Source of the DNA: Desulfobulbaceae bacterium | Lineage (GTDB): Bacteria > Desulfobacterota > Desulfobulbia > Desulfobulbales > Desulfocapsaceae | NCBI GenBank assembly: GCA_030599175.1 | Contig: JAUVON010000037.1 | Span: 1 to 13,973 of the forward strand | Direction: 5' to 3' | Length of the DNA stretch: 13,973 nucleotides | Notes under the pieces: model-generated | The model's database searches: none | What the model was told of the DNA's origin: nothing | The model's input: only the letters and a program-made list of their open reading frames with translations | In this document: positions 7,119-13,973 of the stretch, in pieces | How the letters are laid out: each line of letters starts with the position of its first letter | How positions within the stretch are numbered: position 1 is the stretch's first letter | Translations under genes and position numbers: made by a program

Positions 7119-7172
7119 AAAAAACCTGCAAGATCCAGCCATGAGATTTCTCAGGCAGAAATAAATGCAGGT
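7119..7172 (-). terminator. Terminator-like hairpin upstream of greA
   Basis: On the minus strand ACCTGCA (7166-7172) pairs with TGCAGGT (7124-7130). The latter is followed by a run of T up to 7119. The 35-nt interior holds a second fold, GCC-TGAGA-AA-TCTCA-T-GGC. It can end transcription from the TPR gene, whose stop is 16 bp before, or act as an attenuator in the greA leader. The long loop makes it less certain than a classical terminator. Confidence 0.45.
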
Positions 7173-7188
7173 AGCATAGTTAAATTCT

Positions 7189-10100
7189 TTACCAACGATA
7201 GAAAAGAGAGAAAAGGAAACTCATCTCTTCATAATCATCACTGTTTGTGAAAAGAAAATTGCCTTTTAATAGATAATGGGGACTGATTTCAAGGAAAATA
7301 TCAAATTGCCCGGTATATAGTAAGTTTTCGGGATCCTCATAACCAAGACTGTTATCAAATGTATAGTAGCTTAATAAATCATCAGAGCCATAGTCACCCC
7401 TGATAAGTTGCTGGAAATGCAATGTTAGCTTATGTTCAGAATAAGTGGCAGGTTTCCAGTAGAGCTTTTTGACACTCTCGCGCCCCTTTTTAGCTCTTGT
7501 TTCCCGGTTACTGTCACTATTATCCAGGTACTGATAGTCATATTGCAAGCCGAAGTGCATAGCTTCACGATAAATTTTATATGACGAATAGGCATGAAAT
7601 CTGTTCTGCGAATTGCCGTCACTGTAATATTGATGTCTATAGTCCCCGCCGATCGTTAAACCGGCAGGAGTCTCACCAGTGAGTCCAATCTCAAAACCAT
7701 CTCTATATATTCCATCTATTACCGCTTCCATGGTATCATCCACCTTGCCCCTGTAACCTTCCATATATACGCTAAAAAAATCATCGAGTTGACTGCGCAA
7801 ACCAAGAGAATAGTGAAAGTTAGTTCCACTCCTGCCATCAAATTTTTCGGCACTGCCGGAAAAAAGGAGATCTGTTTCGGACAGGATCTCTATTATCCCC
7901 GACGATTCAAGAAAAATACCGGCGATAGATTCACTGCTGTCGGTTTCACCATAATCATTACGAAAAAACTGGAACTTTACATCTTTTTCCAGGTCAGGAG
8001 TGAATTGTAAGGAAGTACCATAACGAAAATTCTCAAGATTGACATACCCATTTCGGCCGCTTTTTTCAAGATAGCCAAAGTCCAGACCGCTATGCGGTCG
8101 TATTTTCATAGATGTTTTCTCCATTGAACTCACGAGTTCAGGTGATGCCTTCCCTGCACTCCGGATTTTTTCATAGACCTGGGCTTCCTTCCTGTATTCA
8201 CCGAACCTGTCGTAAATAGAAGCTAAGTCACGTAAACCTTCCGTACTCTCTTCTTCCTCTAAAAGACGCTTGTAATTTCGTTCTGCTGCAACATATTTCC
8301 GTTGCACAATTGCCTTTCTCGCAAGATATTCGTTCAATATTGATTGCTGCCAACTATATAATTCATAATAATCAACCACAATCTTACCAGTCTTATTGCC
8401 AATATTGTCTATAATGAATGGAGGAGACATTAACTCTGCAACGATCTCCGGATCTGTCTGCAATAAAAACAGCAAAGAGTGCCAAAACGTTTTTTCCCGG
8501 GTAAAATAAAGGTAATAAATTTCTTCCAGCTCAAATTTCTTTTCAAGTAACTCAATAACTGGAGGATAAAGCAATAATTCATATACCTTAAGAGACTTTT
8601 CCACCTGTTTGGATCCCCACAACATTCTGGCAAAAAGTACAATTTCATCATAATCAGAGCTTAAATCATTATAGGTTACCGCAGTATCAATTTGGTTCAA
8701 TCCTTTGTTCTCTTGAGACAGGAGTCTAATACCATTTTCATATCCTCCTCTTTTGTACTCATTCTCAGCTCTTTTCCTCTGGAAAGAATATTCTTCCGGT
8801 AATCTTTTATGAATTTCTCCGTAAGATTCAATTGATTCCTCTATTTTTCCCCTGGCAAAAAACAGTTCAGCCAAAAAAACCTGGCCGACAAGCGAATCAA
8901 TCCCGGTCTTTAACACAGTTCCCAGGTGCTGTTCAGCAGAATCATACTCTCCATGTTCCAGTTCGACTTGGACAGTTTGCAACAGGCGGCTCAATACCGG
9001 CTGTTTCCCAATAAACAAATCCTGTTGTGAGGGGATTCCAAAGGTTGTCCCTCCTGACTTCCTACCCAAAATATCTCGAACAACTGATATTTCCGGATCA
9101 AATATTCTTTTATTTGCCAGTCTTTTAGCCAGCTTGCCGCATTTGTTGTAATCACCTTTTTCGATGTACAACCAGCACAACTCTTTTTCCAGTCGATATA
9201 TTTCAAAATCAAAAGATGAATCCTTATTTTCTGCCCGGGGGTCTTTTTTAACCAGACGTATTGTATTTACAACCTCCTGCATTTCCCCTGCAGCCATCAT
9301 GAATTTTATATCAAGAAGGAGTTTTTCTCCAAGGAGCTTATCTTTTTCAGGGGAAGGCGGGTAAGTCTCTATTTTATCAATAAATGCACTGTACCAGGCT
9401 TTGGCCTCCTCAATATTATTGTCTTCAATAGCATTACTCACTAAAATGAATAACACCTTGCTGTCAGAGATACCAAGATTTAAAACCTTTCGATTCAGCT
9501 CCTCTGCCTTTCTAGGTTTTCCTTCTGTGCGCAGTGTTTTTGCCCTATGTATTTGTAACTGAAAAAGAACTTCAGGATCGTTTTTGAATAGAGTGAGTAA
9601 GTGATTATAATCTTCTTCCAGTCGGCTAAACAGCGAATTATACGACAACTGATCAAAATAATTGAGTATGAAATCAATATCTTCCTCACCGTAATTCTTC
9701 TGCGGATTATCTTTGAAAAGTCTTTTCAACTCTGCAACCAAACCTAAAGCCCCGGCTTTTGAGATACAGGCTTTCCTGAGGTTCAGATCGGAATTATCGA
9801 CTCGTAATCCATCGCTGAATGATGCAAGGGCAACTTCTTCCAACCCTTCAAGTTCCTCCAGCTCCCCCTTTAGCAAAAAATGTCTCTTGGTAGAGCTATG
9901 GCGAGTGGTAATTTTCTCCAGATACCCAAGGGCAAGGCCATACTCTTTCCTCTTGCGATAGTTATCTACTATCTTATAGGCAATCTTATCATCCCGTGGT
10001 TGATGATCATGGATAATGAACAGTATTTCAAGTTGTGCGTCCAGCTTTTCATTTTGTTCGAGTAAAGCAGCAATTTTCAAATAAATTGCCAGACGATTGG

Positions 10101-11208
10101 GGGTTACTTGTTGAAGATCCTGCCATAACAACAAGGCACCGTCATTTTCAACAATGGACAAAAAATCTTTGGCCAGAATCGTCTGGATCGTGGAGATCTC
10201 TGTTTCCACATTCTTATCCCCAGGATAATTCTCAATATACTTTTCATAGTATCTGAGTGCCTTGTCAGGTCTTCCCAGTTCATGCAAATTAATCTCTGCG
10301 ATTTTGACCAGCAAGTAACCATTTGGGTGAATTTTTTCAGAAAGAAAAAGGAGGTAGGGAAGAGCCGATCTTCCGTCTTCTTTTGCCAGAAAATAGTCAG
10401 CCAATTTCCGGTAAAAGGGTAAATAATTTTGATTTCGTCGAATATATTCACGCCACAATGGCACAGCATCTTCCTTGCTGCCAGCATGGTCAAAAAGATT
10501 TGCCGCGTTAAAAATTATTCGATCATCGATTGCATCAATTTTACCTTTGCCAAGGAGCTTTGAATAATATGATTTTGCTTTCACACTGTTTCCTAGAGAC
10601 TCGGCATCCCTGGCAAGTCCATAGAGAAGCACCACATTATTCGGTTGCCGGACATAAAGTTGTTCCCGAAGCGGGAAAGCTACATCATACTTCCCTTCCC
10701 CTTTCAGGCTATCTACGAGACCAAGCAATGCAAGAGTAGATTGAGTCCCTCCAGGATCAGATTCGTATACCTTACCATACTGCTTAGTTGCAAGACTGTA
10801 CTCTTTTTGCTGCAGAGATATCATGCCGGCAGCCAGGAGATAATCTATTCGATTGGGGCTTTTTTCAAGAAGAGGAAAAAGGATTTTTGATGCAGAAGAA
10901 AAATCTTCGATTTGCACAAGGACTTTGCAATATTCCCAATTGGCAGCCTCAATATTCGGTTTTAATTTAAAAAGACGCTCATATAATTTTGAGGCAGCAG
11001 GATATCGGTCTTCCTGTACATTCTTTCTGGCCTCATCCCATAGAGTTTTCCACTCCGGAACCTCAGGTTGATCTGCAACAATGGTGATAATTCTCTCAGG
11101 TGTAATATCACTGATGGCAGCCTGTGGAGACTCAGCGTAAAAGAAAGTAATCAGGAAGACGAATACCTTCAGACCAACTATGACCGGAACCAGCTTCTTA
11201 GAAACCAT
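7189..11208 (-). CDS. Large TPR protein with C-terminal outer-membrane beta-barrel (BcsC/PgaA-like layout)
   Basis: The 1339-residue protein starts with a basic-hydrophobic signal peptide (about 1-30: KKLVPVIVGLKVFVFLITFFYA, then ESPQAA). Residues ~40-1030 are helical repeats of TPR type, for instance AANWEYCKVLVQIEDFSSASKIL and LAAGMISLQQKEYSLATKQY, in many degenerate copies. From ~1035 the sequence changes to alternating polar/aromatic strands (SGLDFGYLE, LQFTPDLEKDVKFQFF, FHYSLGLRSQ, FGLQYDYQYLDN) and ends in an aromatic FLFSLFYRW, a typical BAM beta-signal with terminal aromatic residue. This is the layout of exopolysaccharide exporters such as BcsC and PgaA: periplasmic TPR scaffold plus porin. 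The polymer is unknown, and no synthase is in the window. The preferred ATG is at 11208; a TTG at 11214 is the only other start before an in-frame stop. Neither has a strong ribosome binding site. Confidence 0.8.
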   Translation of the reverse strand: MVSKKLVPVIVGLKVFVFLITFFYAESPQAAISDITPERIITIVADQPEVPEWKTLWDEARKNVQEDRYPAASKLYERLFKLKPNIEAANWEYCKVLVQIEDFSSASKILFPLLEKSPNRIDYLLAAGMISLQQKEYSLATKQYGKVYESDPGGTQSTLALLGLVDSLKGEGKYDVAFPLREQLYVRQPNNVVLLYGLARDAESLGNSVKAKSYYSKLLGKGKIDAIDDRIIFNAANLFDHAGSKEDAVPLWREYIRRNQNYLPFYRKLADYFLAKEDGRSALPYLLFLSEKIHPNGYLLVKIAEINLHELGRPDKALRYYEKYIENYPGDKNVETEISTIQTILAKDFLSIVENDGALLLWQDLQQVTPNRLAIYLKIAALLEQNEKLDAQLEILFIIHDHQPRDDKIAYKIVDNYRKRKEYGLALGYLEKITTRHSSTKRHFLLKGELEELEGLEEVALASFSDGLRVDNSDLNLRKACISKAGALGLVAELKRLFKDNPQKNYGEEDIDFILNYFDQLSYNSLFSRLEEDYNHLLTLFKNDPEVLFQLQIHRAKTLRTEGKPRKAEELNRKVLNLGISDSKVLFILVSNAIEDNNIEEAKAWYSAFIDKIETYPPSPEKDKLLGEKLLLDIKFMMAAGEMQEVVNTIRLVKKDPRAENKDSSFDFEIYRLEKELCWLYIEKGDYNKCGKLAKRLANKRIFDPEISVVRDILGRKSGGTTFGIPSQQDLFIGKQPVLSRLLQTVQVELEHGEYDSAEQHLGTVLKTGIDSLVGQVFLAELFFARGKIEESIESYGEIHKRLPEEYSFQRKRAENEYKRGGYENGIRLLSQENKGLNQIDTAVTYNDLSSDYDEIVLFARMLWGSKQVEKSLKVYELLLYPPVIELLEKKFELEEIYYLYFTREKTFWHSLLFLLQTDPEIVAELMSPPFIIDNIGNKTGKIVVDYYELYSWQQSILNEYLARKAIVQRKYVAAERNYKRLLEEEESTEGLRDLASIYDRFGEYRKEAQVYEKIRSAGKASPELVSSMEKTSMKIRPHSGLDFGYLEKSGRNGYVNLENFRYGTSLQFTPDLEKDVKFQFFRNDYGETDSSESIAGIFLESSGIIEILSETDLLFSGSAEKFDGRSGTNFHYSLGLRSQLDDFFSVYMEGYRGKVDDTMEAVIDGIYRDGFEIGLTGETPAGLTIGGDYRHQYYSDGNSQNRFHAYSSYKIYREAMHFGLQYDYQYLDNSDSNRETRAKKGRESVKKLYWKPATYSEHKLTLHFQQLIRGDYGSDDLLSYYTFDNSLGYEDPENLLYTGQFDIFLEISPHYLLKGNFLFTNSDDYEEMSFLFSLFYRW

Positions 11209-11248
11209 GGTCAACTAACACCCATGAAATGAATTTCACAACAAAACA

Positions 11249-11364
11249 TGAAAGTAATGTAACCGGGACTTGGAGGAGTGTCGCCAAACGTCCTCGCAAG
11301 CTGTGGATTGTTGTGTCGACACTCCTCCAAATCCCTCCCTGCCTGGGAGCGAACATGACTTTCA
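11249..11364. repeat. Intergenic inverted-repeat element between the aminotransferase and TPR genes
   Basis: A perfect 14-bp inner repeat (TTGGAGGAGTGTCG at 11270-11283, CGACACTCCTCCAA at 11317-11330) is bracketed by a 12-bp outer repeat with one mismatch (11249-11260 and 11353-11364). The right arm carries its own hairpin CTCCC-TGCCT-GGGAG (11335-11349). The 33-nt centre is not palindromic. No T-tract follows on either strand, so it is not a simple terminator. It looks like a dispersed extragenic palindrome (REP- or MITE-like), but only one copy lies in the window. Confidence 0.7.
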
Positions 11365-11454
11365 CATAAAGGAAGTTATACAGGATGATTTGTCTGATAC
11401 AGATGATGGCAGTACTGTCGGTAACTGATAATATCAACTATCTAAGGTACCTCG

Positions 11455-12636
11455 TTAAGCATAAAACTTCACTATTTTCTCAACAATATAATTCTGCATT
11501 GCAAAGGTAAGTTCAGGATATATCGGCAGTGCAATGGTTTCTTTTGCGGCCTTTTCAGCTTCAGGACAGGAAATTTCACTTGCAAGGGAACCAAGACATT
11601 CCTGCTTATGTAACGGTACAGGATAATAAACTTCACATCCAATATTGTTGGTAATCAACCAGTCGCGCAATGCATCACGTTTTTGCACCCTGAGAACATA
11701 TTGATTATATATATGGTAATTTCTTCCCTTGGAACCATGGTTTTCTGTATTTCCATACACCGCAACAGGGAGCTTGATGTTATCATTTTTAATCAGCGGT
11801 GTGTCTTCAAATAGATTTTTGTATCTGGCAGCATTATCGGCTCTCTTTTTATGCCATCCATTCAGGTAAGGGAGTTTCACTCGTAATACTGCTGCCTGTA
11901 TGGGATCAAGCCTGAAATTTCCACCGACCATTTTGTGAAAATATTTTGGGTATGCCCCATGATTTCGCAGTAACGCAAGTTGTTGAGCGATCTCTTTATC
12001 TTGAGTTACCACCATACCACCATCGCCGATTCCACCGAGATTTTTACTGGGGAAAAAAGAAAAACAACCGCAAAGTCCCATGGAGCCGGCAGGCTTATCA
12101 ATGACAGTATCATTTGTCACCATTGGGTAGTGGGCGCCAATAGCCTGAGCTGCATCTTCTATCACAGGTACCTCATACTGCTCCGCCAATTTAAGAATTT
12201 CAACCATATCTGCACATTGCCCATAAAGATGTACAGGAATAATGGCTTTAATAGTTTTATCTTTGTCTGCCTGCAGAATTTTGGCTATGTTTTGTGGATT
12301 GATATTAAAGGTCTGTGGATCAATATCAGCAAAGATGGGAACAGCACCTAACCTCAGAATTACCCCCATAGTCGCAAAAAATGAATATGGCGTTGTAAGA
12401 ACAACATCTCCCTGCCCTACCCCTATTGCCATAAGGGAAATAAGCAAGGCATCAGTGCCGCTGGTAACACCAATTCCATGCTCAACTTCACAATAATGTG
12501 CAATTTCCTCCTCCAGCCCAGTCACCTCAGGCCCCTGGATATATCGGGTGGATTTTACCACACGGGTGACCGCCTGAATTAAGTCGTCTTCGAGATATTC
12601 CAGCTGAGCCTGGAGGTCAAGCAGAGGTACTTTCAT
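11455..12636 (-). CDS. DegT/DnrJ/EryC1/StrS-family PLP-dependent sugar aminotransferase
   Basis: Enzymes of this family move an amino group, usually from glutamate, to a keto-sugar nucleotide for lipopolysaccharide, capsule or glycan synthesis. The 393-residue protein has full family length and fold type I motifs: PLLDLQAQ at the N-terminus, TSGTDALL (58-65), EDAAQAIGA with D161 to hold the PLP ring nitrogen, and SFFPSKNLGG with K198 as the Schiff-base lysine. The C-terminal HIYNQYVLRV and YYPVPLHKQ also fit. WbpE/WlbC-type UDP-amino-hexuronate aminotransferases are a plausible match, but the substrate cannot be fixed from sequence alone. The ATG lacks a recognisable ribosome binding site. 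It lies 61 bp after the rpoH stop, with a solitary transposon-end sequence in between, so co-transcription with rpoH is uncertain. Confidence 0.92.
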   Translation of the reverse strand: MKVPLLDLQAQLEYLEDDLIQAVTRVVKSTRYIQGPEVTGLEEEIAHYCEVEHGIGVTSGTDALLISLMAIGVGQGDVVLTTPYSFFATMGVILRLGAVPIFADIDPQTFNINPQNIAKILQADKDKTIKAIIPVHLYGQCADMVEILKLAEQYEVPVIEDAAQAIGAHYPMVTNDTVIDKPAGSMGLCGCFSFFPSKNLGGIGDGGMVVTQDKEIAQQLALLRNHGAYPKYFHKMVGGNFRLDPIQAAVLRVKLPYLNGWHKKRADNAARYKNLFEDTPLIKNDNIKLPVAVYGNTENHGSKGRNYHIYNQYVLRVQKRDALRDWLITNNIGCEVYYPVPLHKQECLGSLASEISCPEAEKAAKETIALPIYPELTFAMQNYIVEKIVKFYA

Positions 12637-12672
12637 AATAATTTAGTGCGAAATATGTCCGGCAAATTGACC

Positions 12673-12689
12673 AGGAGGCTGTCCGAGAA
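12673..12689 (+). repeat. Solitary copy of a MITE/IS terminal sequence
   Basis: AGGAGGCTGTCCGAGAA matches 16 of 17 bases of the left end of the MITE at 13822-13838 (AGGAGCCTGTCCGAGAA), in the same orientation. No inverted partner is visible, and similarity stops after 17 bp. It sits 8 bp beyond the rpoH stop codon. It is probably the remnant of an excised or deleted copy. Confidence 0.6.
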
Positions 12690-12697
12690 ACCTGCAG

Positions 12698-13675
12698 TTA
12701 GTGATCAGAATTGATAACAATTTTTTCACCATCAAAATAGTCAACTATATCAGGCATTTCAACTTCAAGGTATTTCTTCATTTTTTTGAGCAGATTGACT
12801 TCAATCTGTCGTACCCGCTCTCTTGAAATTGAAAATTTATCAGCAATATTCTGAAGAGTCAGCGGTTCATCAGTGAGCAACCGCTTTTCAAGGATCATCC
12901 TTTCCTTATCGTTGAGTCTTTCTTTTAAGGTGTCAAGAAGTTCTGCAAGTTTCACCTTTATTTCTTTTCCTGCAACTGTAGATTCAATTCCAGGACCATT
13001 ACTGGGGAGAAAACTTTTTTGCTCATCATCGGAGTCGGAACGTACCGGGCTTTCCAGTGAAACATCCCAATTGTCCATCCGCTGCCCCATTTCAATGACT
13101 TCACGTTCTTTTACGTTAAGGCGCTCAGCAATGAGTTTTGGTTCCGCATCAAAACCTTGTGATTCAAGGAGTTTTCTTTCTTTGTTCAGACTAAAAAAGA
13201 GTTTGCGCTGGGCCTGGGTGGTACCGATTTTGACCAACCTCCAGTTATCCATTATAAACTTCAAGACATAAGCCCGAATCCAATATGCAGCATAGTATGA
13301 GAATTTGACTCCCCGGTATGGATCAAATTTTTTTGTTGCCTGGACCAATCCCACATTGCCTTCTTGGATAAGATCCATAAAATTTTGCATCCAGTACTTC
13401 TGAAAATCCATTGCAACCTTAACGACCAGGCGCAAATTGGATGAAACCAGCCTGTAGGCTGCATCCTGATCACCCTCTTCCCTGAAACGAATCGCCAATG
13501 CATCTGTCTCTTCTCTCGTTAACAGTTCATATTGGCTTATTTCCTGCAAATACCTGTGAAGTGCGGGATTGCTCAGGGCGGGTAGATTCTCTTCGTCCGA
13601 CACCGTAACAAGAGGATTTTCATATCCCTTTTCAACAGGAGTTTCTTCAGTCTCAATCATTGTCTCTTTACTCAT
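12698..13675 (-). CDS. rpoH: RNA polymerase sigma-32 factor RpoH (heat-shock sigma)
   Basis: RpoH directs RNA polymerase to heat-shock and protein-quality-control promoters. The 325-residue protein shows sigma region 2 (NLRLVV, then DLIQEGNVGLVQATKKFDP and FSYYAAYWIRAYVLKFIMDNW). The RpoH box QRKLFFSLNK (from Q156) sets sigma-32 apart from RpoD and RpoS. Region 4 has a C-terminal helix-turn-helix (LTLQNIADKFSISRERVRQIE). The N-terminus is about 25-30 residues longer than in E. coli. The frame opens at 13750, but ATG 13675 has GGAGAG 8 nt before it, while the extra 25 upstream residues look unlike the family and would overlap the predicted promoter. A MITE lies just upstream of its promoter region. 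Confidence 0.93.
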   Translation of the reverse strand: MSKETMIETEETPVEKGYENPLVTVSDEENLPALSNPALHRYLQEISQYELLTREETDALAIRFREEGDQDAAYRLVSSNLRLVVKVAMDFQKYWMQNFMDLIQEGNVGLVQATKKFDPYRGVKFSYYAAYWIRAYVLKFIMDNWRLVKIGTTQAQRKLFFSLNKERKLLESQGFDAEPKLIAERLNVKEREVIEMGQRMDNWDVSLESPVRSDSDDEQKSFLPSNGPGIESTVAGKEIKVKLAELLDTLKERLNDKERMILEKRLLTDEPLTLQNIADKFSISRERVRQIEVNLLKKMKKYLEVEMPDIVDYFDGEKIVINSDH

Positions 13676-13722
13676 CCATATCTCTCCGGAAAAATTGTCC
13701 AGGAAGTGTAATAAAGCTAAAA

Positions 13723-13750
13723 ATATTACTCTACTTGGATTAAAGTGCAA
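13723..13750 (-). promoter_or_regulatory. Candidate sigma-70-type promoter of rpoH
   Basis: On the minus strand TTGCAC (13745-13750), a 16-bp spacer and TAATAT (13723-13728) form a reasonable promoter about 48 bp before the preferred start codon. Four of six bases match consensus in each box. An 8-bp inverted repeat (GCAATCAT at 13747-13754, ATGATTGC at 13765-13772) overlaps the -35 and could be a regulator site. Confidence 0.4.
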
Positions 13751-13823
13751 TCATTATGTACAGGATGATTGCAGATCATGATTGAATGATTTTTTGTTCT
13801 GATTTTTTTATGACAACCACTAG

Positions 13824-13962
13824 GAGCCTGTCCGAGAATGCATTTTGCCCAAACTCTTCGTTATTATCAAAAAAATAATGCTCGCAATATCAGGTATATG
13901 GTTGTGCTTATTTTTTTGGAAAACCTCGATTTTAAACAAAATGCTTATTCTCGGACAAGCTC
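13824..13962. mobile_element. 139-bp MITE with CTAG target duplication
   Basis: The ends are inverted repeats: 13824-13847 (GAGCCTGTCCGAGAATGCAT and on to TTTG) and 13937-13962, matching after a 2-base gap and one mismatch. CTAG sits directly outside both ends (13820-13823 and 13963-13966), which fits a 4-bp target-site duplication. The interior is AT-rich and too short for a transposase. Known IS5-type elements favour a YTAR/CTAG target, so such a parent is a guess. CTAG is palindromic, so it could instead be part of the terminal repeat. Confidence 0.8.
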
Positions 13963-13973
13963 CTAGGAAGAAA

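Noticed and set aside
7107..7142. Longer greA start at 7142 or 7118
   Set aside because: The ribosome binding site and the family N-terminus both fit 7106; the longer forms would overlap the hairpin and U-tract.
11379..11390. TACAGGATGATT shared with 13759-13770
   Set aside because: A 12-base match between two places in a window of this size is expected by chance and the flanks differ.
11198..11437. Minus-strand 79-residue open frame between the aminotransferase and TPR genes
   Set aside because: It is made largely of the inverted-repeat element and runs into the TPR gene start; no family recognised.
13676..13750. 25-residue N-terminal extension of RpoH
   Set aside because: The frame is open there, but the internal ATG has the good ribosome binding site and the extension covers the likely promoter.
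1..13973. CRISPR array, tRNA, rRNA, transposase or defence genes
   Set aside because: No regularly spaced direct repeats, cloverleaf sequences, conserved rRNA stretches or such protein families were seen on either strand.

Overview
The window looks like a chromosomal segment of an anaerobic, sulfur-metabolising Gram-negative bacterium, most likely in the Desulfobacterota and perhaps near Desulfobulbales. This rests on a psr/phs-type molybdoenzyme operon, an outer-membrane TPR/beta-barrel protein, a sigma-32 (RpoH) factor and moderate-to-low GC. It is inference from protein style, because no rRNA or marker comparison was possible.

Left part, plus strand (1-1600): the 3' end of a molybdopterin oxidoreductase catalytic subunit is followed by its four-cluster [4Fe-4S] partner and a clear rho-independent terminator. 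The rest of the 487-bp gap to the next gene is mostly a ~324-bp imperfect palindrome that looks like a non-coding transposable element. Next comes ettA (plus strand), an ABC-F translation factor. It ends 2 bp from the convergent end of a minus-strand purine/tRNA-modification operon.

Middle (3288-7172): the minus-strand operon encodes a PurD-PurE fusion followed by tsaC. Its promoter region is shared with a divergent TetR-family gene. That gene resembles Bacillus-type FadR (acyl-CoA-responsive), and just upstream of it is a 20-bp palindrome matching the published FadR operator consensus. This gives a self-contained regulator/operator prediction. Then, on the minus strand, come greA and a terminator-like hairpin just upstream of the greA ribosome binding site.

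Right part, minus strand (7189-13675): a 1339-residue secreted TPR protein with a C-terminal outer-membrane beta-barrel (BcsC/PgaA-like layout), a DegT/DnrJ/EryC1 sugar aminotransferase, and rpoH. Three repeat structures sit between or beside these genes: a 116-bp inverted repeat, a solitary transposon end, and a complete 139-bp MITE flanked by CTAG duplications at the right edge. The TPR-barrel protein and aminotransferase could both serve surface polysaccharide production, but nothing else in the window confirms that.

No CRISPR array, tRNA, rRNA, transposase gene or obvious defence system is visible. The genes are mostly housekeeping. The unusual content is the PurD-PurE fusion, the FadR box, the C-terminal tail on the iron-sulfur subunit, and several non-coding palindromic elements.
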